Shown in pieces: positions 57,018-64,000 of a stretch of 64,000 nucleotides of DNA. A model generated the notes under the pieces. That model worked only from the letters and a program-made list of their open reading frames with translations. It searched no databases and was not told where the DNA came from. Source of the stretch: Amyloporia xantha. Its lineage: Eukaryota > Basidiomycota > Agaricomycetes > Polyporales > Adustoporiaceae. Made by a program: the position numbers and the translations under genes. Each line of letters opens with the position of its first letter. Within the stretch, counting starts at the first letter, position 1. The DNA is taken from NCBI GenBank assembly GCA_036971615.1, contig JAYKKR010000002.1:2728001-2792000 (forward strand). Reading direction: 5' to 3'.

Positions 57018-58096
57018 ACACATACCTTTGAACATGGTGAGTGCTTAGCAATAGTACCGGGTGCTGGCCCCGCCCGTTCAAGTTCTTATCATGTTCACCT
57101 AGATATTGAGAGAAATGACCGGTGAGTATCATCGTCTAAGAGTAACTCACGCGCTGTAGATGTACCTGTTTGCTTACTATGTTGATTTTTAAGATATCAG
57201 GAAATCCAATCAGATACGGAGTAGGTCGATGAATGATTTTGTAGATTACCGACGGGAGCAAAGGTGGTCAGAATTTCTGGAAGTAAAATCTTCACTTCAA
57301 AAGTTCGGGGCTAGGAATGAAGCGTCTCAATCTCCATGACTATGGAAAAAGAGCAGCGCACACATACTTGTAAACCAATACCGCGCTGTCCTACATGATA
57401 ATTTTGAAGGAGAGTTAGTGCTAAAACTAGGCCCGCAGGGCGGCAGGGCCTGCTCCAGCCTACGAAGATGCAGATGAAAGACTAGGAAGGGCCAGACCAA
57501 ATGTGACACCCACTATGAGGATTGGTACTAAGACACTGTGCTGTGCTGTACTTGAGCTACGATCGCCTCGTAGGGGAGCAGACGAAAGAATACTTTGGGG
57601 TTGCACCCTCTGCAGCTGCACAACATTGAATAATAAATAATTATCGGTGCCGTGCGCAACCGCAAGACCTGAAATTGTACGTTGCCGTAATGCTCGCGCT
57701 CGGGACGCATTGACACTCCGAAGCGTCTGACCTATGTACAGAGGAAAGACTCATCGAAATCATGTAACGATCACGAGTCACATCCTGAGCATAGGTTCTG
57801 AGTCATTCGAGACGCACTGAGAGCGCTGATGAGATGCACTGAAAATTGAGCTGATGTGTAAAATACAAGTGATGCATTGCGAGTACTATGAGATGATGCT
57901 AAATTGAAAGCGTGCCTAAAAGTTATACAAAAGCGATGTATGAATATGCTCTCGCTCTAAGATAGAGATGAAAATCTGCCAGTAAGCACGCACAGATCAA
58001 AATGAATCCAGTTGTCCCAGGACAGATTCAACAAGATGCCAACAACAAAATATAGGGAGAACTGTGAAGGGATTTTACACGCGAGTGGGTATAAAA
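57018..58096. other. Intergenic, 1.1 kb, convergent 3' flanks
   Basis: Between the stop of the unknown gene and the kinase stop. Around 57810-57900 there is a run of imperfect GATG/CTGATG repeats, with no clear RNA fold. Nothing coding. Confidence 0.5.
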
Positions 58097-61000
58097 TCAT
58101 CGATATCTTTGGACGAGGCATTCAAGTTCTTCGACAACTTCAGTCATTGTTGGGCGATCTTGATGTTCTTGCGCCCACATACGCTCCATCAGGTCTACGA
58201 TCTCAGTGCACCAATGCTTCCGCAAACCACTGACGGAAGGTCTGAGCAAATGATAAACGCTCAATCAAGTAATACGGACTATAAAATGGCATGACCAAAT
58301 ACCTTTGACGCTTGTTGCCAACAATGTCATAGATTGCGTGCTCGTTCATGCCCTGCACAAGGGTTGTGTAAACGTTTTGGGGCATCGCACAAGCTACATG
58401 CGAAAAAATTACCTCCCAAGGAAACTTCTTGTTAGGCAAATGCCACTGCAGCATTTCCCAGTACACCATAGCACACGAGAACACGTCGACTTTGTGATTG
58501 TATTTTGGATGTGCATGCCACAGTTCGGGAGCCTGCCAGTTCACTGTACCGACCAGGCTGCGGACCATCGACCGTGTTGACTGCTTGACCTTGGCTAACC
58601 CAAAGTCTGTGATTTTGGCAACACCCTTGGACGTGATGAGGATATTAGACGACTTGCAATCTCGGTGGATAACGGAAGGTTTCCGAGTATGAAGGTACTC
58701 TAGACCACGAGCAATATCGAGCATGATTGATAGCTATGGCGGGACTCAATAAGCGTTGACACAGCACCCTGGAAATGCCTGTACTCACGACCCGGTACAG
58801 TGAAGGAGGGTTGACGTTCCGAACATAATCAAAGAGATCTCCGTTCGAGCAGAGTTCGCTAACGATCATGACCGGCGTTTCCCGAGTATTCTCCGGAATG
58901 CTCACCCCAAGCTATATATATATACCGTTAACGCATATTGCAAGCGAGAGAAGAGGTGTACGTACGAATCGAACAATATTGGGATGATTGAAGTCACCCA
59001 ACAACTTGAGTTCCTTAATATCCACTGCGCAACGTCAGGAAAGTGACTTCTATCACACCAGCGACACTCACTTGCACTGAGCTGACCTCGGAATTCAGCA
59101 ATAGCAACCTTGCGACCCTTGAATTTGCCGATGAAGACGTCTTTAAAGCCACCACTACCGATCTTCTCCAATTTCGTGAGCTTCTCTGGTGGTATCTCTC
59201 GATCATCCAGACCCAAGCTCTCCAAGTCGAGTTCAAGCTCCGGCTCTGTCTCCTTTTGCCGACCAGATATTGGAGGCGTCCGAGGCTCGTCCATATGCAC
59301 ACGCTCTGAACGAAGAAGCACAGGCGGAGTCTGACTCGTGCTTTTACTCCGACTTTTCCGACTGCCATTGGCACGGCCCTTGAGAGACGAAGGGCGCGCG
59401 GTGCCGCTCGAAGATGGCGAACTATAATGGCGATCCCGCCATTGAAGTAAAGCAGTTGCGAGTTGAGGTTTTGTACCCGTGGCGTCGAGGTCACGAGTCT
59501 CGCATAGCCGGACCAAGTCGTCTCGTCTCAGACGCACAAGGGTCTTCCTGGTGGCGACGGTGAGGTCGACTGTAGAACGAACAAGTCAACGTCATGACAA
59601 GATAATTATATAGAATTGCCTACTGTCATCGTCCATCGGCTCTTCCCAATCGTTCTCTTCACCTTCTTCGTCGACGTCGATGGCCTCGGCGGAATAATCC
59701 GGATAGTCGTCATCCTCCTCGTCCTCCTCATCCTCTTCGCCGATCGACTCACCCTCCTCATCTTGGACAATCTTCCCGTTTCGTAGTTTGCGCGGTTCTA
59801 CGGCCGGGTGTAGCTCTTCATGCTCACTATCGTCATCTACGGCACTTCTCTCGTCATCCCCCTCGTTCTCCTCATCATCCCCGTCTTCACTTCGCTCTAC
59901 AATCGCACCTTCACCTTCACTCTCCTCATCATCCCCATCACTGGGTGGTGTGTGTGTCTGTATCCGACGTGGTCTTAGTCGCCTTTTTACAGGTGTCCGC
60001 TGCGCAGAAGCTTTAGGAGTTGTCATGGGCGAGGGCGAAGCTATAAGTTGGTCAATCTCCTCATCCTGATCTGCATCGCTCTCTTCCAACTCATCCACCT
60101 CGTCTTCCTCCTCCTCCTCCTCATCATCCTCCCGTAAACTGCCCACCTTCGTCTTCGCCTTCCTCATAGGGGTCACCCGCCTCCCACCGTCTGGGAGATC
60201 CTCCTCCACCTTCTCCTTTCCCTTCCGACAGTCAGTCCTATCCTTTTCACCCTTACTACGCAATCGCCTCGGACTTGGGGAGGTAGAAGCGATAGCCTCC
60301 TCGATCTCAGTAAGGTCCGTGAGATCACTTTCTTCTTCAGACGGTTGAGGCGGGGCTTTCAAGTTCCTGACTTGCACCTGATCGTCAAATTCGACCTGCT
60401 TCCCTTTGCCCTTGGTTTTGTTATTGCCGGAAGACGATGGAACAGGAGATTGATCGTTGGATAACTTCCGACTCCTGGTCCGTGTTGCAGGGGGTGAAGG
60501 TAGCGCAGACGCCGCCACGGACGACGTAGGAGATGATCTACTCGAGCTGGCATTGCTGACACCTCGCCTGAGACTAATACTCAATGAAAAAAACACCACT
60601 TGAACAGAGAGAGAGCGTACCTCCGGGTCGAAGGCCCATTGGCATGAGGAGTGGTGATAGGTCCACTGGCAAATCGAGCCTTCTTTGCCTTAGCAGAGTC
60701 ATGGTCCAATTGACCCAGCGAAAGACACCGATCGGCAGTACGAGTGCGAGGGGGGTGGCCTAGATCAGCTACTGTGGCTCTTCTCCGTAGCCCATTCCTG
60801 AACCTTCCAGCGAAATCAGTCTCCTCGCCGCCGGCTACGTTACCGCCGTCGGATGAATAGTCGCTAGAATTACTGTCGCCAATACCTGGCGACGAAGGTG
60901 GTAACTCTGCAACGTCATCTCGTGCTGCGATGAGGCAGTCTACGATCTCGGGCTTGGTGAGAAGTTCTGCATCCTCAGTAAGACCAGCAGCAACATAGAG

Positions 61001-61621
61001 GCGAACAAGCTCGTCCTTGCGCAGGCGCAACAGCTGCTTCGGTGGCGCCTCATTAATGAGATAGTTATCGGCTGAGAAGTAATTCATTGATATGCGCCAC
61101 CCCGCAAACACGCTGCACTTACATGATTCCAGTGCACCTTCTTCGTCGGAGTTGTCCGAAACCTCCCACTGCTTTTGATCGTCAATGTCCATCCCGCTCG
61201 TCATCTCTTCTTCGCTTGAACCGTGCAAAGCTCTGCGCCTCTTCACTCTAGCGCCCCCACGCGAACCCTTCCCGGTGGCTGCGTTCTCATTGCCGCTGAC
61301 GATGCGCTTCCGCTTTGAACCGGCAGAGACATGGTACCCGTCGATCTCACTGCGCATGCTATCCTCCTGGTTGAGAAACGAGCGCGAGCGACGTAGGTTA
61401 AAGTGCAGCGGCACTAGGACAGGACGCTGCGAGGCGGGCGGAGAGCTGCCGGACGCGACCAGGTCGTGAGAACTGGAGCTGGACGGCACGTAACCGTTGG
61501 CGTATGTGAACACGCGTCTTCGGGAACCGGTACCGCGTCGGGACTGAAGTTTCCGGCGAGCAAAGGGGGTAACGTCAGGGACCGAAGATACTCTATGATT
61601 TGAACGCCGTCGTTGGGCCAT
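58097..61621 (-). CDS. TKL-like protein kinase with two SAP-like motifs and acidic middle
   Basis: From ATG 61621 ([20 protein letters not shown]) the exons 61621-61123, 61071-60621, 60567-59624 and 59567-59072 join in frame, and more exons follow to TGA 58097-58099; about 1,090 residues. Residues about 180-217 ([20 protein letters not shown]) and 632-675 ([20 protein letters not shown]...[13 protein letters not shown]) are SAP-like helix-turn-helix motifs, usually DNA-binding. Between them lies a very acidic, Lys/Arg-patched nuclear-type region. The kinase domain starts near residue 762: glycine loop [12 protein letters not shown], then [70 protein letters not shown], and [20 protein letters not shown] at the end. 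HRD and DFG are intact; the VAIK lysine is Ala788, while Lys773 sits in the glycine loop. Possibly a nuclear or chromatin kinase (inference). Confidence 0.9.
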
Positions 61622-62028
61622 ACCCGCATTCGCGAGAAGTCAGGTCTGCGTTCTAAGCGTGAAGAGCCAGGTTGGGTGAGTCGTTAGAAGTACAACCAAG
61701 AGATATGCGTCGACGCTGCTCGTCTATCGAATGTCGCCGTCGTCGTCGTCGACGTCGACGCTAGGGTGGTTTGGAACAGGGGCCAAAGATTCGCAAACAG
61801 ATCGCCACGGATGGCGCTTAAGTCACGTGTAAACACGGTCACGCAAATTGCACGTGCGCGTCGCGACGAAACTTTTCTGCCTGAAAAAGATGCTGCTTAT
61901 CTACTGCTTATCGTGCCCATTACAAAATCGACGCGTATTCATTTACCGATGGTTGAACCAAACGTCTACACCATATCAATGTGCGCAAATGCCATGCCCG
62001 CGACGGACTTGCAAATCACGCATACACG
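61622..62028. other. Intergenic, kinase promoter side
   Basis: About 400 bases between the kinase start and the stop of the acyl-CoA synthetase, both on the minus strand. Holds the GTC repeat described next; nothing else seen. Confidence 0.5.
61733..61761. repeat. GTC/GAC microsatellite with inverted symmetry
   Basis: GTCGCC followed by GTC units turning into GACGTCGACG, so the tract is both a trinucleotide repeat and nearly self-complementary. It lies about 115-140 bases upstream of the kinase ATG. Confidence 0.75.
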
Positions 62029-64000
62029 TCATAGCTTCGCGACCGTCGTACGCAATAGGGTCTTCTGAATCTTGCCGGTCGATGTTTTCTGTTCTCGGTT
62101 TAGATGGCACCGTTAGCGCTCCTCCGTCCTATATATGAAATGGAAATAGGTCACTCACAGGCAGATCCTCCACGATTTCGACCCATTCTGGACACGCAAA
62201 GCCTGGAAGACGTGTACGGGCATGCTGTTTCAAATCCTCTGCGAATGCACGAGACCGGTCGTAGCCTGCCCACTTAGAGGCGCGTTCTGGGTGAAGAATC
62301 ACGAACGCCATGGGACGCTCTCCCCAGTGCGAATGCGGTCTAGCAACTACAGCGACTTCCAGAACGTCGGGATGACTCGCAAGCTCTACATGTTACGTGA
62401 AAGAAGTCGTATACATATGAGATACAGGAGGCTTACCTTGCTCGATAGCGAGGCTGGATGCATTCTATACCAGGTTAGCACCTTAAATTAGTTGACTGAG
62501 AACCGACTCACCTCTCCACCAGAGATGATGATATCCTTGCTCCTATCCTGAACCACAATGTATCCGTCAGGGTGCATCACTGCAAGGTCACCCGAGCTAA
62601 AGTAACCACCGCGAAAGGCCTTGCGCGTCGCGTCCGGGTCCTTGAAATACTGTAATACGCAAGGCATGATTCATCCCCATCACAGACAGATTGCATAACT
62701 GGACATCACTGACCTCCTTCATGACGATATTGCCTCGAACGACGACCTCCCCTATGGTCTTTCCGTCCCTTGGTACGTCGATTAGCTCAGTGTCGACGTT
62801 AGACTGCGCATCTTCCTTAGCAGGATACACAATGCGCACATCATCGGACGTCGCAAATGCTAGTCCTTGACGTGCCATGAATCTCATCCGGTCGTCAGGA
62901 GGCACAGAGATCCACGATGGCTGCTCGTAGCAACGAGTAAAAGGTCCGTATGTCTTGTCGTTTATGTTGAGTCGCCAAGAAAGATGACGATATGAGAGAG
63001 GTCAACGGGATGGTGAGCCGATCTTGGCACTATATCCTCTTACCTCACTGACCAAGGGTGCACATGATTCAAGAATTAGAGTAGCACAGCCCATATGTAA
63101 TTGGAACGCACGTCAAACCATATACATGTACTGGACGAATGTTTTTCTTTTCTAGCTCTTGGAGAAGGTGCGCGGTCGGGGCCGAACCGGCAACAACGGC
63201 CACAACAGGACGGCTTAATACTCTTGCTTCTGGTGCATTCACAAGCGCGATCTAGAAAGGTGGTTGAGACACTGTGTTTTCCGGTGCTACGGATGCTATT
63301 ATAGACTGACCTGGACAGTAGGTGCACCACAATAATGTGTTACGCCTGAATTAAGGAGATGATACCAGATGTGAGGATTCGACACCCTTCTTAGCGTGAT
63401 CTATGGATTGTATCGTCAGCACTGGTATTCCCCCAACCACCTGGGCGACAACGATCACCTGTGAAGCAGAGGCAAATGTTATGGCCCACGGGAACGTCCA
63501 ACCACATGCATGAAACATGGGGAGAATCCTAAATGACCCGTAAGTTGCCGATCCATATGTGGTGTTCATTTACACCGACCACAGATATGTGGAGTCCCGA
63601 TTCATTCTGAACCATGATAAGCAAAATTCATCTCACCAAAATACACTGGCGACATACCCGGTCTCATAAGCATTGGCGATAGCAGCTAGATATGATCCTG
63701 GAGGTGGAGGTTCGCAATGATATTCCAGCAGTCTATAACTGGACATCTCACCTCGAAGTGTCGTTATAACCCCCTTTGGCTACATTCAAGGTCAGTGGTA
63801 TTGTTCCTACCTTCATATCTAGGAGCTTACTAACTCGACCGGTTGTACCAGATCTACGTTGTAAACTAAGTAATATGGATCGTTGTCGAGATGAACACTC
63901 ACGTGTAACACAGTGCAGCAGGTGCGTCCTCATTCTCCTCCCACTCGAACCCGGACCAGCCTTTTTCCTGGCTGAAACGCCTTCCTGAGCTCAGAAAGTC
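62029..64000 (-). CDS. Acyl-CoA synthetase (AMP-binding), 5' end beyond the window
   Basis: Adenylate-forming ligase that activates a carboxylic acid to its CoA thioester; the best resemblance is to medium/short-chain acyl-activating enzymes of the plant AAE type. The window holds the C-terminal three quarters. Motif A3 is spread over three exons ([19 protein letters not shown]; 63930-63750). Then come [36 protein letters not shown] with [10 protein letters not shown] joined to [35 protein letters not shown] and [20 protein letters not shown] (A8). The closing motif [18 protein letters not shown] carries the catalytic lysine before TGA 62029-62031. [20 protein letters not shown] precedes it. 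At least ten introns. No PTS1 tripeptide (ends AKL-like: VAKL), which is in fact a close variant of the peroxisomal SKL signal, so peroxisomal import is possible. Confidence 0.88.

Noticed and set aside
57815..57905. CTGATGA/CTGA-like repeats as a possible C/D snoRNA or small repeat array
   Set aside because: Boxes are irregularly spaced, the C box lacks the purine, and no closing stem is present.
59592..61621. N-terminal acidic part as a gene separate from the kinase
   Set aside because: Four exon junctions with GT...AG ends keep frame from ATG 61621 into the kinase domain, and no independent start with a plausible promoter lies before the kinase exons.

Overview
The window is nuclear DNA from a filamentous basidiomycete, most likely an Agaricomycete. 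It is gene-dense, both strands are used, and most genes are cut by many short introns (about 50-70 bases, GT...AG). It also carries a FunK1 fungal-type protein kinase, a family typical of Agaricomycotina. I see no bacterial-style operons, CRISPR arrays, rRNA or intact transposons. Most genes are conserved housekeeping genes. All gene limits are start codon to stop codon including introns; UTRs were not mapped.

Layout. 0-8 kb: an intron-containing tRNA-Ala, a quinone-oxidoreductase-type dehydrogenase, a TFIIIC WD40 subunit (TFC6/Sfc6 type), a 1.5 kb gene-poor stretch, a small unknown protein and mitoribosomal protein mL54. 8-18 kb: the ribosome-collision E3 ligase Hel2/ZNF598, a large coiled-coil protein of unknown function and a Ubp3/USP10 deubiquitinase. 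18-28.5 kb: a PMT2-type protein O-mannosyltransferase, fibrillarin, proteasome subunit Rpn8, cytochrome oxidase subunit 5 (IV), a seven-knuckle CCHC protein (Gis2/CNBP) and the ATP synthase epsilon subunit. 28.6-40 kb: a Rab4/Rab2-like GTPase, a dual-specificity phosphatase, eIF4A, SF3B2 (Cus1), an unusually long 2-isopropylmalate synthase and a metallophosphoesterase. 41.8-53.4 kb: cytosolic glutamyl-tRNA synthetase, the FunK1 kinase, a METTL16-type RNA m6A methyltransferase and NAD-dependent formate dehydrogenase. 54.7-64 kb: a large unknown protein with a Cys/His N-terminus, a TKL-like kinase with two SAP-like motifs, and an acyl-CoA synthetase whose 5' part lies beyond the right edge.

Many genes concern making and policing protein: tRNA, TFIIIC, fibrillarin, METTL16, SF3B2, eIF4A, GluRS, mL54, Hel2, Ubp3, Rpn8 and Gis2. 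They look like independent neighbours rather than a co-regulated system. Several pairs are divergent and share short promoters: dehydrogenase/TFC6, coiled-coil/UBP3, fibrillarin/RPN8, ATP15/Rab and eIF4A/SF3B2.

The most interesting observations are: (1) the kinase at 58097-61621 has Ala where the VAIK lysine should be but carries a Lys in the glycine-rich loop at the position used by WNK kinases; (2) the 2-isopropylmalate synthase carries two tandem copies of the C-terminal linker plus leucine-regulatory domain, giving about 799 residues; (3) the Rab has Thr instead of the switch II catalytic Gln; (4) an exact Pol III B-box consensus followed by T5 tracts lies outside any recognisable tRNA.
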